This document shows, in pieces, positions 21,562-36,500 of a stretch of DNA of 64,000 nucleotides. How positions within the stretch are numbered: the first letter of the stretch is position 1; every line of letters begins with the position of its first letter. Both the position numbers and the translations under genes were made by a program. The notes below the pieces were generated by a model. It did no database searches. It had not been told where the DNA came from and saw nothing but the letters and a program-made list of their open reading frames with translations. Source of the stretch: Mytilus trossulus (Eukaryota > Mollusca > Bivalvia > Mytilida > Mytilidae); assembly GCF_036588685.1 (NCBI RefSeq), contig NC_086378.1, forward strand, positions 26,823,578 to 26,887,577. The letters run 5' to 3'.

Positions 21562-24500
21562 CTACAATGAGTTCATGTTTTTAATCATTTTTACATATAA
21601 TATAAATTTAATAAAAATAATAATTTTATAAAAGCGTCTACGTCCATTACAGTATCTGTATTTATATATATTAATAAAATGATAAATAAAGTCGTGTAAA
21701 GATTCGTATATAAATAAAAAAAAAAAAACAGAATGGTGTAAGTAGATAATACAATATGTGCATCCTCGTTCTAACGTTTTCATCCTTCGCGGGTCTTAGC
21801 AAGGTACTATAATAGTTAACTTTTACAAATTGTGACTTGGATGAAAAGTTGCCTCATTGGTACTCCTATCGCATCTTCTTATATCTATATAACTAAGTAG
21901 CGTAACGTTATTCTTTTGCATATATATAAGTACGCCTAAACAAGTAACAACTCTACGACAGATCTTTCCGTTATATCACAAGTGAAGGTGATACAAACTC
22001 TAAATATCAGCATAAAAATGTTAAATCTACAAATTTACGGAAGCAAAACTTTGTTCTTCCCTCGACGGGATTCAAACTCATAATATTTTGATATCGAGAA
22101 AAACACCGCCTGCACTGTGTGCAGTGCTTTAGAACACACGGCTACCTCGACTGCACAATAGTTCAGCTTTTGTTGGCCAAATTAAGGAAAAAGTAGTATA
22201 TCGCTGTTCAAAAATTTTAAATCGATTGAGAAAAAAAACAAATACGTGCCAAGTATTTCTTCTCCTTGTCAGTAGAATCTAGAGTACATGATATATTGGG
22301 CATGAATATGAAATTGATTGCAGATTAGATAAATTAAATAATACCATCTTTATGCCCAATATATCAAATGTAGTCATATTAATTTGAATAACAACCGAAT
22401 ACTTCCATCATTTATGTAAATTTTTATGTCAGACACTTCAACGTACCTCCGTTGTATCACAAGTGGTAAAAGAGAAATTCTGAAGCATATACACCAAAGC
22501 CATTTTAGCCTCAAGTAACGCCAGCCTCATACCAATACATATTCTTGGACCAATGCCAAAGGGGACAAAACTATATTCTGGTCGTTTGGCAGTGTTTTCT
22601 TCTGTAAATCTGTTACAAATAAATATGTCGTTATATGAGTGAAACAAACATTTTAATAATGCATATTTTATAAAAATAGTATTCAGCTTTGAAAAAATAC
22701 ATTTAAAATGAAAACTATATTTATTACAAGAACTTTACCAATACAGTCGCCAAATGCATTCATTTAATGCATGATTTACACTTCATGTTCCAAACAGTGC
22801 TAAGAGCTAAACAAACATGCATTATGTCGACCTGCCTTTCGTTAAATTCAAAACTGTAGTCATGATGAAAATGATCAATACTCTTTCAAAAATAACAAAA
22901 GTCATTTGCTTTATCACAAAGATAAAAATAACAAAAAATCCGGGTAAAATTTTAAACAGAACCTCCGGTATCATATGACAAAATCAAAAGCTGAAATACA
23001 TCAAAGGAATGGATAACAATTGTTATTTTTCTAAATCCATTCATATGTATATGATAAAGATTTTCCTTTTAGAATGTTAATTTTAAATACGAATTCATCG
23101 TCGCTTTGAACTGGGATATCCAAAAACACGTATACATTAAAGGAAGGAAGCATTTATTTTAAGACAATAATAAATGCTATGCATATCAATTACCCTTATA
23201 ATTGCAATTAAACATTAAATACACATTACATATATTATCTCTACAAATGGGCTATGTAAGTTTTTACTGGCTATGGACTAGATGTAGTGGCTGCAAGTAT
23301 TCTCAAATCTGTTATTAGTGTCTTGTTGTTGTCTAAGTATTCTAAGTATCCATCAAAGTAACAGTTTTTTCAACTGATTTTATAGTCGGTTTTTATAGTT
23401 AACTGTTTTATCACTGTCCCTCCCAAAATAGGACACTTTCAATCTAGTTTCACCCATCCATATACTGCATGTGCCTGTCCTTAGTCAAGAGCCTGTAAAT
23501 TAGTGAATCTCGTTGCTGTATATCATATTTTTTTTTCGTTCATTATTTTGTAAAATAATCCTAGAGCAGTTAGTTTTCGGAATTATTTTCCATTTGTAAT
23601 TTCGGGTCCTTTTATAGCTTGCTATTCTGTATTGTTTTACTCATTGTTGAAGGCCACATGGTGTCCTTTAGTTGTTAATGTCTGTGTTATTTTTGTTTCT
23701 TTCGAAGAATCGTCGCATTGACAATTACAACACATCTTAAATTTTTTTATTTTATACATAAATTTTCTTCCATTTACCTTTCAGGATCAAATTTTTCAGG
23801 ATCTGGCCAGAATTCCGGATTTCTGTGTAATGCAAATGAAGGTACACTGATGTCTGTTCCTTTCGGAATAAACGTGTCTTTAATCTTGATATCGCTCTGA
23901 CATTCCCTGTTAAATCTACAAAACGATTGTAAAAGCAGTTATTTTACTGAAATTTAACATTATACTTACTGTATCTAATGGATACAAACAGCGATGTATA
24001 TAGGATTATGGAAAGCGAATAAAATATACACTTCACATGTTGTTTGGGTTTTTTTTTGTCACCTTCAGGAACTAATTGCCTGATACAAATTGATTGGGTC
24101 TCAACACACGGTCGGTGTTTGGTTTTTTTTGCTGTTCTAGATCATACAACCTTATAATAAATGACTACTGTAAAGATGTATTAACTATTTGAAATTTCTA
24201 AACTGTCAATTTGACTAATGTGTATTGGTTTGTCTGGTAAGGCATTCATATCATAAGAATGTCTCTACTAATTAGGTCATGATCACTCAAATTCGATTTT
24301 GTTTTTATTATTTTTGTGGTATAATCAAAATAGATTTATAACATTCGATCAATCGTAAACTATATATTGTAAATTCATTTAGGCAGAATCAGATGGGACT
24401 TATTTAAAACAAATATATTTTACAAAAATAATTTTGCGAAACAATGAAGAAATTGAAACGTGAATACTTCCATATCAGTGGACATAAATCAATTTTAGTT

Positions 24501-27500
24501 ATGTTTATACAGATTTAACAAACAACGAGGTAATTAATAGACAACTAGTTATTGACAATGTAAGTATACCATCAGTGGGTCGGAATTGACAGTGCAATAA
24601 TATCCTGACAATTTAAAAATTATTTTCCAGTAATAAAATTGTTATAGTTGAAAACTACAAAAAAAATATTTTTGAGTAAAAATGGTGATCCCTAGATTTC
24701 ATTTGGTTTATGCCCTTGATGAATCGTTGATTCATGAGTGTTTGAAAAAGCAATAACTCTTCTTGTCTGTATCAGATCAGGAATATCCCACTTGTTATCT
24801 ATTTGTTTGATGTGTTTGATGTTTTGATTTTGCCATTTGCTTATGAACTTTATGAGAAATTTCTCAAAGCTCGGTATCATTTTTTTTACCTCTTTCTTAT
24901 ATACTGTTATGACATACCTAGTTGCAGCTCCATAAAGACGCAAAACTTCATTCACGAATCTGTCCAAGTACTGTAACTTTGATATGTCTTCATATTGGGG
25001 TTTTTCCTATGTTAAAGCAAATTTTTAAAGCTGTAATCATATTAATTCTTACAAGAACAAATTTGAATCGACCCAATATGTACGTTTATATCATTTTAAG
25101 CTACATGTAATTCTTAACGTCGAGTGTTGTGAGTATTTAGATATTTAGATTTAAACTTTGGGATCTCTGAACAAACCCACAGAAAACAAATTGATTTTGC
25201 ACATGATGTGTATGTAATCTTATACAAGTTTTCACCAAATTATCTTCGACAGTATCATTATATTTATTTTGTATTCACGTTATGTTTGTAAATAGCATTA
25301 AAAGAACATGGTATATGATTTTCAAAATGCCTATTGCTCATGTTGATTGAATTACCTTTTAAAACTTTATACCGCAGCATTAGAACGCATGAATAACAGA
25401 TTATACTGATTTTTGCCTTGTTTAAAAGTGCTTGGCCACTTTATGTTCATGTATTTTCTGGTGTATGTAGTGTACGAAGATGTGATATGAGTGCCATTCA
25501 GACAATTCGTCATTCAAATCGTAGTTTTTAAACATAACTTGATTGAGTCAATGGTTGTCGGCTACCGAATAAATAAGAACTTACCCCACAAAGAACGGTA
25601 TCGATCTCCTCAATAAGCTTCTTCTGTATGTCTGAGTTTGTGGCCAATGCAAAACAAGCAAATGATAGTGTGTTGGCAGTTGTGTCATAGCCTGCTAGGA
25701 AGAACGTCATGGCGTTTGATTTCAACTCCATTTCATTTAAACCTATATAAATGAGTGGTCAATGAGAATTTGAATATTAATTTGTATATATATACTATGT
25801 TAAATACTTTTTTACTTTTTTTTGGTCTTTTGGAAAATGTTGTTTGTGCTGTATTTAGACCCCTCTTCAACGAAATTTGTTTTAAATGTAAACGTAAACA
25901 AATTGTGGTTGTTATCCAACGCAATCATAGGTTTGAGCCTTGTTTTCATTTCAGTCTTCTTTATATTTATTTCGTATGCGTTTGTTTTATATTTACCCTC
26001 CGTTAAATTGATGTAAATTATATGGCCTTCCAAATAATGTTTGATTCCTTACATCACTGAAGAGATATTAGTTGTCGAAATCAGGATAAAATGTACAAAT
26101 TTAAGCACCTCACGTTTGTGGTTTAACATCTTTGCCGCAGGTTTGTTGTTTTCTGTTTAGTATTTTTAAATAAATATAAAAATCCACTTTGTTACATCTT
26201 ATGATCAATTTATTTGGCAATCGTCAATGACAGTCATCAGGGCTTAAGAACATTAGTTGTTTGACTTGTTAGTCAAATGCGTTTTGGTAAAATATACCTT
26301 TTCACTTTATGTGTTTTTTTAAGAGGTTTTTAATATATCTTATTTCTACTTCAGGCATAGATTACCTTAGAAGTATTTGGCAAAACTTTTAGAAATTTTG
26401 GTTCTCAATGCTCTTCAACTTCGTACTTTATTTGGCCTTTTTAACTTTTTGGGATTCGAGGGTCACTGATGAGTCTTTTGTAGATGAAACGCGCGTCTGG
26501 CGTAGATACTAAATTTAGTCCTGGTATCTATGATGAGTTTATTTATATTGCACGTCGATTTCTATACATACTCATATAACTGTAGTTGTAACAAAATCAT
26601 TTTTGACTAAACTCCTTAAGTAGATACACAATCATGAATGATGTATGATATAAGTCATTTGGGTAGCATTCCACTTTCAGACAAGTAGTCGACATGATCT
26701 TTATAATGATTTGTGATCATAAATTCTCCAAATCTTTGGAAGGATGAAATCGATTAAGTGGTGTTTTCTTTTCTTTTTCCATTTCAATTCAATTTTATCC
26801 TGCAATTAATCTCGTTTACATATTTTTTTTAAAAGAGCAGATTGGCCAAAATGTCATTAGTCAAAATGTGTTTAATAAAGATTAGACTACATATAATAGC
26901 AGTCTGAATTTGAAAACAAAATGTTTAATTCATATTGCTATTTTATTGGTGATATAGATATAAAAAAAAAACACATCAAACTAAAGTTTATCCTACCCGT
27001 TGATTCATTTAAAAATAATGGTGTTACAAGTACAGTTATACGTCTCCATGCACTTAATATTCAGGCAACGTAAAAGTAATTTGAATGTTTTTCTTGATTT
27101 TTGCAATAGTTTATATAAATTTAGAACTATATGAAATTATTCCTACGTTAAACATTGGTTACAATAAATTATTGTGATTTTCAAGTAAAAAAAGATATAA
27201 CCTAAAATATGAAGCTATACAACAGTATAACAAGACTTTTTATCAAATACTGACAATAAGTATTAAAAGCCAACTTTTTGCAATTACAAAATGTAGTCAT
27301 AACATATTAAGATTACAAATGGAAAATAACTTTTTTTTGTAATTTCGTGTTTCACAATCATTAGTTAAATGATAGTTTTGCTAATGTTGATGTCTGTTTC
27401 GATTGGACTTATGATTTTTTTATTTTATAAATTGTTGTACAGGGCTCATTATATAGTTTCTATAGTCAAGCTAAATATAACACACAATTTATTTTACATT

Positions 27501-30500
27501 TTACATGATTGATTTATTTCTGACCTCTATTTTCATCCTTGTGTCTTGCGTTCATCATTAATTGTAGGAAATCTTGGTATTGCTATAGAATATATAATAA
27601 TTCGGTAATAGTAATAATATATGCGAACAATACTAACGACATCTGCACTTCACGTTTACTTGTACATTGTAAGCAACCAAATAAGAAGATTGAAATTATT
27701 ATCCCAACTTATTAAATGCATGCTAGTATGGAATGTGTCGTCAGAAACTATTTCCTTATTTCAAAAACATATATACTTATTTAAAAGACTAGTATCTATG
27801 ATGTTTTTTTTTTACCGATGTTCAAATCTTAAATTGGTTAGGAAGATATTATACTGGTTATTCCGCTTAGGCTTTTAGTTTAAACATATTTGTTTATAGT
27901 GGATTGGGAAACAAGTTTTGCAACTTATATTAATCCTTTTCCACTGTGAGGGTGCGAGTTCTGCCTTGTAGCGGCATAAGCCAAACATCTACAAGAACAA
28001 ATTTGAATCGACCCAATATGTACGTTTATATCATTTTAACTTGTAGCGGCATTAGCCTACTCTTTTTCGAAATCTACAAGGGTGTTTTAACGTGCAAGAG
28101 ATATGGCTCTCTCTTAACATGGGTCAGCCATTTATCGTCCCCTTCCGACGGACTATCATCGTTTTCTGAAGACCATACTCTCAAATGGTGTCGAAGGAGA
28201 GCCGAAAATTGAGTTCCTGAAATTTTCATCCCAAACGGGAATCGAACCAGGAACTTTTGTGTTAGTAGTCCGATGCACTAAGCACTACACAACGGCTGCC
28301 TTTATTTTGATTGGTTGTGGGATTTAACACTGATTATTTATTAAACTTTCCCAACTGTGACCGTGGACAGCAGTCTTAATTTATTCAAGTTAAACATGTA
28401 CAAAGGTGTTGTGCACACAAACATTACATGTTAAAGAGCTCTTTATCTTATCGATCTCCAAATTACAGAACACGTTTAACTTGAATAAATTCAGACTGCT
28501 GCTCATGGTCAAAGGAGTTACTGTAGGTTAAGTAAGACCCCTTTTTGGCCCAAAAATATATCAGTTTTACAAAATTGTTTAAATGTAAACTGTTAGTTAA
28601 ATAAATATTGGCTATTTTTGGCACTACAATGCACATATATCGGGTACTTGCATCATTAAGTCATGCTAAATTACTGAAATCTTCTCAATTTTAGCATTTA
28701 AGTGAAATTTAAGACGGTTTTCGTCTTCAATGAAAGTGGTCGCATTCGTGACCATTCTTGATATTGAAATGTAAGTTGTGTTTAATGATAATATATAACA
28801 TATATAAAGGTCGAGGATGAACACGTATGCGGTCACTTTCTTTTTTGACAAAAAACATCTGAAAAGTGACAGTTTTTGGCAAATTTGATAGATTTTTCAT
28901 ATTCAGACTTGAAGCTAAGCGTTTTTAATGAGTAAATCAGTTAAAATCTTTCACAAAAAATAATTGAATCAATTCAAATAGACATGTAAGTGTTTAAACA
29001 GTGTCCGAAATCTTTCGTCAGATGAACTTGAAATTTGAGGCCAAAAACCGGTCATTACCGAACCTACTCCTTTACAGCTGGGAAAATTTAATATATAATC
29101 AGTGTGAAATCCCACAACGAAAATGAAGCTTAAGGGGGAAAATCATTAATATTTAAAATTGTAGGATTGAGGAACTAACTCAAACATATTACATGTATGT
29201 TTAAATGAACCAAACATATTCTGAGATAAAGTATTCACATTGTATTCAAATACCTCAGTTCCTTCTTTTCGAAGATCAATAGCAGACCGTAGTGCAGTGT
29301 CAAAGAATTCAATGACATCTTTACCAACTCTGTTTCCTTGGAGTATGATGGCACCAATTATATTTTTTAGAAATGGAAACATCACTGAAATAGAAACATT
29401 TTCAATATATATTCGTCCATATTTTTTTATAAATCTCTTGTGTCGCTGTACTTGTACAGCTTTAATAGTGTGAAATGATAAATAAAGTGGATGAATCCTG
29501 AGTGCATCACTGTGGACATTTTTATGTGAAATTTAGACTAATCATCCGTAAAACTGCAACATAATTACGTTACTAAGCTTTAATTGGTAAAAGAAATATG
29601 AATATGTATTTTCAGCAAGGTTCCAATTATTTGGGCTTCAACTGAACTAACAGTATATATTCCAAATTTAATGGTCGGTTAAGTATGAGGCTTTACTAGT
29701 ATACTAATAATAACCAACATGTAGTAGATTTAAGAGGATAATCAACCACATTAAGTAAAAAAAATAAAGCAATATCATTGCCAATACGAAAATACATGCA
29801 ACCGCTACACACAGAATACTGATCAACACGAACACCACCAAACATGGGGATTATCTAAGGTACTCCGAAATGTCAATAAGATTAACATAGAATCTTCACC
29901 TAACTTTTAAAACAGATGTGTTATTGATAAGCAGATCGGTAAAAAGATTGCAATGAATTTATAATTGAAAACATAGAATTGACAAAATTAATTCGCATAT
30001 GAATACTTAATGTGTTTTTGATTGGTTATAACGATTCATAAATTGACTAGTTAACCTTTACGGGCGACTTTATAGTTAAGTTGTTTTTTCCATTGTTGAA
30101 GACGGCATGGTTGCCTATGTTTACTAAAGTCACATATAAACTTCATTTGAACTTTATTGGACAGTGTCTCATTCGTAATCTTTTCACGTCCCTTTATTTT
30201 TTAGTGTTGTATACTGTTGATCTGAATGTAAAACAAGAATGTGTCCACAGTACACGGATGCCCCACTCGCACTATCATTTTCTATGTTTAGTGGACCGTG
30301 AAATTAAAATAGATTCTATAATTTGGCATTAAAATTAGAATGATCTTATCAAAGGGAACAGATATACTAAGTTTCAAGTTGTTTGGACTTCTACTTTATC
30401 AAAAACTACCTTGACCAAACACTTTAACCTGAAATTTGCACTATCATTTTCTATGTTCAGTGAACCGTAAAATTGGGGTCAAAACTCTAATTTGGCATAT

Positions 30501-33500
30501 AAATTAGAAAGATCATATCATAGGCACATGTATACTTAGTTTCAAGTTGATTGGACTTCAACTGCATTAAAAACTACCTTGACCAAAAACTTTAACCTGA
30601 AGCGGGACAGACGGACGAACAGACGGACGGACGGACGAACAGACGGACGAACAGACGAACGGACGCACAGACCAGAAAACATAATGCCCCTCTACTATCG
30701 TAGGTGGGCCATAAAAATTATCTGTGTTCTTAATTTGGATATGGTTCACATAATGACGACAACAACAAATAAATAATACAGTCGTTAATAAATAAATTAC
30801 TGATAAACACAGCAAATGATGAGGCAAGTTGTCCAATGGCAGCTTTCTTTCCATAGTAAACAAATCTATTATTGGGTTCTTTCTGCGAATTAACCTCAAT
30901 ACCAAAAGCTGTACTAGATATGACATCCATAGTAAATGCTCCACACAATCTAAAACATTTTTTTCATGATATTTGATGTAGCTTATTTTCAATAAAGCTT
31001 TGTCATTTGCTTAGTTCTGTTTTAAACTGAAGTGAATGAAAATATAAATTGTTTTAGCTATAATTTTTTTTTTATAAAAAACACATATTCATAGTGTTAC
31101 TGATCGCGAATGAAATTTTACACTTGCTTAATGCAGTATATCAATTTATATCGCAGCCAAGCAATTTCATTGAAAAAAAACCTAACTACACTCGAAACAA
31201 CTGGACCAATGAACCACTTTCGAGTTCATCCCGTCATCGGCAAAACCTCGTCAACTATGCACGCCTTTATGACGTCATTTACCAGATAGAGGGATCGCAT
31301 GTATCCCTGCACTATTAACGTTCATCAAGCGTCTTAGTGATCGTCATTGTGCAGGATAAACTCGAAATAACGGTTGCTCTGTAGGTATCTACTGACAATT
31401 CCCTAATGACAGCAGTGTTAATTCTCAATAATGAGAATTCAATTTGCCGAGTATTCGTACCAGGGGCGGATCCCAGATTTTTGAAAGTGGGGGCGAAGTA
31501 AAAAATATGCCGAGCGGAGCGTGGATAAAACAAATTTGGGACCTTTTTTTGTCTAAAAAACATAAAATAAGTGTAAAATGCATTTTAGTTAAAGTGTAGT
31601 GGCTGGACATTTTTGCCGTTGCCGTATTTTCTACATTGATTGTCTATTATAAAATGATTGAATGGATCCAAAGCTATGTACTATTTAATATATTTGAAGT
31701 GGAATTTGTCAGTAAAAAATGGACATGGGAATTTCCCGTTTATTGTATGGTAAGTTAGCATTACTTTACAGTTTCTTGTTGTGAACAAGATATACGGCTA
31801 TTCAATGAAATTTACAATACGACCGACATGAAGAAAAACAAACAAGAAATTTTTATCCATTGAAATGTTTGGTTGAAAATTTTCACCCAACAATGGAAGC
31901 GAGGGGTACAAATCAACTAAAAGGATACGAATGAATCAGAAACGAAAAAAATAAAGTTGTGAATAACGGTAGACACATGAAGTCATATAGGCCACAACCA
32001 GCAGGCCGGTTGAAGTCAGGGCTTTGAAAAAATATTTAGTATATCAGTTCGGCGGAACCGACCTTCCAGTCAGATTTGGGATTCATATGCAACCCTCCCC
32101 CTCCATAAAAAATTTGTGGAATTGTGAGAAAAAAAAAGTCAATACGTCCTTGCGCAATAATGTGTTGCTTTGAAGGCTTCGTCCTTAGCCATAACATGTA
32201 TAACTGTAATTTGAATTTCAAAATGACTGAGTGACGATTTTTTTTTCGACGTACTTGTCAACTCCACCGTAGCTAATTACTAATTTTGACATAATCAATA
32301 ATATATTACAGTGAATACGACTGAAAAATATCTTAAAGCTTTTTAGTGAAGAATTGGCGCATTGAAATTAAATACACGGCAAAATGCACGAAGTCTAGGT
32401 TGATTACAAATCATTTTGCAAAAAAAAAGTGTCAGCAAAGGGGGGCGTACGCCCTTTACGCCCCCTTCTGAATACGCCACTGCGTACAATATAGAATTAT
32501 AGTTTTCCAACCACTCGCTCAACATTGGAATGGAAGTGACGACGCCCCTAAACGCACAAATGACGTTCACTAAAACCAGAGTTTTTGACGGAAAGGCATC
32601 GAACTCGAAAGTTGTCTATTCAAGGAAGAAAACACAAGATCTTAACCAGACATTATAACTTATGTGACAATGGTATTTATCTGATCCGTTAGTCAATCTT
32701 AAAATTTACTTTTAGCAAAAGTATGAATTATTCGAAATACTATGGATTTTCTTATCCCAGGCATAGATTACCATAGCCGTATGTGGCAGAACGTTTAGGA
32801 ATTTTGGGTCCTCAATGCTCTTCAACTTTATACTTGTTTCGCTTTCTAACCATTTTGATCTGAGCGTCTGGCGTATTAAATTAATAGCCTGGTACCTTTG
32901 ATAATTATCAATTAATTAAATATCAAGTAGACTTAGTTATGACGCATGTAATTGAAAATAACTGAAAATGCATACATTTTTCTCTTTCTTTTATGGTTAC
33001 TAAATACATGGTTTACCTCTACAAATTGTGACTTGGATGAGTTGTCTCAATGGCACTCGTGCCACATCTTTTTATATCTATTTGACAATACATGTAATTC
33101 CATTCATAGTGGAGACAACACGTTTGATTACATTTTGTCAGTTTTTACCTTTCTTTTGTATTATTCAAAGTATGAGTTCTTGCTTTCTTGATTTTGGTAG
33201 TTGCGTTCATACTCCCTTGTGTATATTTGAAGACATGACAAATGCACAATGACATGACACTTACTCTTTCATATCAACAGGTTTGTTGTCTCCTCGCTGT
33301 GAGTGGATGTTTTCTACCAAAGCTTGACAACATTTTTTGATTTTCTGTACCATCTAGAGGACAAACAAAAATATCGTCAGATGTGTAACACCGTTTACGT
33401 GAGATGTTTAGCTAGCTATAAAACCAGATATTCATCATTTGCAACATAAGGGAATGCTTGCACCAAGTCAGCAGTATGACAGTTGTTTTCATTCGATTGA

Positions 33501-36500
33501 TGTGTTTGAGCTTATTATTTTGCTATTGATAAGGAAATTTCATATCCAGATTTTCCTAAGCTTTGTGTTAATTGGTATTTTCGTAATTTTGAGAAAAAAA
33601 TCTTTTGTATATTGCCTCTGTTTAACATGTATGGTCATATCTTTCTATTCCTTGTTCATTGTCCTGTAATGTTTGGTATTATCTTTTTAACTTTTTTCAT
33701 TCTAGTTGATTGAAATTTATATATTACCGAGTACTATAATGTTACGATAGAATGATACTGATAGTACCATTGAACAATAATGAACGCAAAAATAATAAAA
33801 AGTTCTAATATGTCTAGTTGAATAAAAAAAGGAGTTAATATCAAAACTAGACTAATTGTAATAAACCATGTCCACAAACTCAGTATTCAAGTGTTTAAAG
33901 AACGAAAACAATCACCTTTAATCATAGTTTTTGTTGAAATTCGCCAACATTCATTAATTCGTAACTGAAAGACGATTGGCACTTGTCCAATGTCTAAATA
34001 TAATTTGAAAATCATCAGTTCACTTGAACAAGCAATTAAAGCTTGAACAATTATTGTATTGTTATATTGATGCTAAATGATACATTAGTATGGTTCTGAT
34101 TAAGATTCTTACAAGTTTTAACTTTCCCACTGTAAATGTCGGTGAAATTGTACTTCTGAGAAACTTCCAATGTGTTCCCTGGGCCAACGCAACACCAGCT
34201 AACATTCGTTCTGTTGGCTTTACTGGTATCTGCAATAAGTTTCTAGTAAAGTAAAATAACAAACTGAATTGCAGGCTGTTGGACTAATTGTCATACATCT
34301 TTTTTTTAATACAAATAGGCAATAGTAGTATAAGACTGTTCAATATTCGTTGATTGATATAACTGATACAAATCAGATTAACAAACCAAAAACTGACGGA
34401 AACACATCAATTTAAAAATTAAAACCCAAACGGCAGAAACATTGGGGTTTTTTTTGTGTGATCTTAAAAATCTTTTGAAAATTTGGTTTTATCAATTCAC
34501 ATTTTCAAACTAGAAATATATAATGCACATTTCATATATTAAATGAATTAGAATAAGGTTTCGTTTCCTCTGACATAGATTAGAAGTTGTTTCATTTTCA
34601 CTTACAAATCTGTTTGGAAAGTTGGAGAATTCCTTAACAAAAATCACTTTCAACATTTCTGGATCAGCAACTAACAAGCTTGGAACATGACACTGATAAA
34701 CCCTGAAACGAATTCACGAAATATATGTTATTCCCTGTTCAGTTTTGTTTTTATTCTGTGCATTACATTGGCAAAGAGAAAAAACGGAGCATTTAATTTG
34801 CGCAAATTTGATCTCTGGTAACGACTGTAACAACTAATTGTCATTTTGTTTATTTTCTTTAGTTACATCTTCTGACATCAGACTCGGACTTCTCTTGAAT
34901 TGAATTTTAAATGAACGTATTGTAATGCGTTTAATTTTCTACATTGGCTAGAGGTATAGGGGGAGGGTTGAGATCTCATAAACATGTTTAACCCCGCCGC
35001 ATTTTTGCCCCTGTCCCAAGTCAGGACCCTCTGGTCTTTGTTAGTTTTGTATTATTTTAATTTTAGTTTATTGTGTACAATTGAAAAGTAGCATGGCGTT
35101 CATTATCACTAAACTAGTATATATTTGTTTAGGGCCAGCTGAAGGACGCCTCCAGGTGCGGGAATTTCTCGTTACATTAATTCAAAGACCAGTTGGTGAC
35201 CTTCTGCTGTTGTTTTTTCTATGGTCGGGTTGTTGTCTCTTTGATACATTCCCCATTTCCATTCTCAATTTTAATTGGTTCACTAACAGAGATCGATATG
35301 TTTCTGATCTGATATGTTACTTGATCATATCATATATGCAATTCTTGCTATAAACTTCCGAGCTCTTAAAACTCTAGAAAGATAGTCGAATCTCGCCGAG
35401 CATGTATTGATTTTACTTAAATGCGGACACCGGAGAGGACCTCACTTTGAATGAAAATGGCCATTACAACGTAAAGGAATAGTGGTACTATACAAATGTA
35501 GCTAAATGTATTCGTGTACCTGTTATATATTTAATAAAATAGTTAGCTGATTGATGAGGTCAGTTTTTAAATAGAATCATATTCAAAACAGTGTGGTCCT
35601 GGCCATTGATTGACGACCTAAATTATCCCATTGACTGGGACAGATTAGGTGAACGTTTGTCTGTAACGACCATTGCTCACTTCTTACTTATTATAGAATT
35701 TAAACTGTGGGGTCACCAAAGGTTCTTAACGCCTTTAATAATAAAATAAATCGAAAAATTATTCAGGAATAGCCTTTATGTTTTGATTTATATTATTGAT
35801 ATAAATCAACACATCGTATTATTCCGGATTCGTTTTTCGAATTGCTTTATTTAGGTGTTGAGAACCTTTGGTGACCCCACAGATTCAGTGTTTTTAACAA
35901 GTACACAGTGAGCAGTGATTGTTACCGACAAACGTTCGCCTTATCTGTCCCAGTCAAAGGGATAATTTAGGTCGTCAATCAATGGCCAGGACCACACTGT
36001 TTTGAATATGATTCTATTCATTGACACTTCTATTAACACGGGTCGATGAGTTTAATCACCAAACATACATGTTTGCTACAGACTATTTACTGATGAGTTG
36101 GGTTTATTAAGCTTAATGTTAAAAACATTCAGAACGATATTTATGGGATGCAACGTCTCCTTTGACTGTCGATTTGTTTGTGCAGATTTTTATAATTTAT
36201 GATGTCCTCTATCTTCAAAAATTGTTTTTGTTTAAATTTTATATTACCCGACAACATTGCCGTATTTCTTCACAAGTTCTAAATCTGTGTTACAGGAACC
36301 CTACAATATAAAGGTTTAACGTTGATTGTGTCCGAGTGTTTTTATTGGAGTACAAATAGATAACAATGTATCCGGACACTAATACTAGGTCCATTTGTCT
36401 ATTTCCTAACGTTATGTGTATTATATTATTTAGCTTTTGACATCAACTATCTTTGCGTTTTTCAGTTATCATCATTATGGCGATATTGGTCATCATTTCT

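Noticed and set aside
25755..26033. Overlapping plus and minus frames of 64-83 codons
   Set aside because: Low-complexity AT-rich intron; no family similarity and no compatible splice sites.
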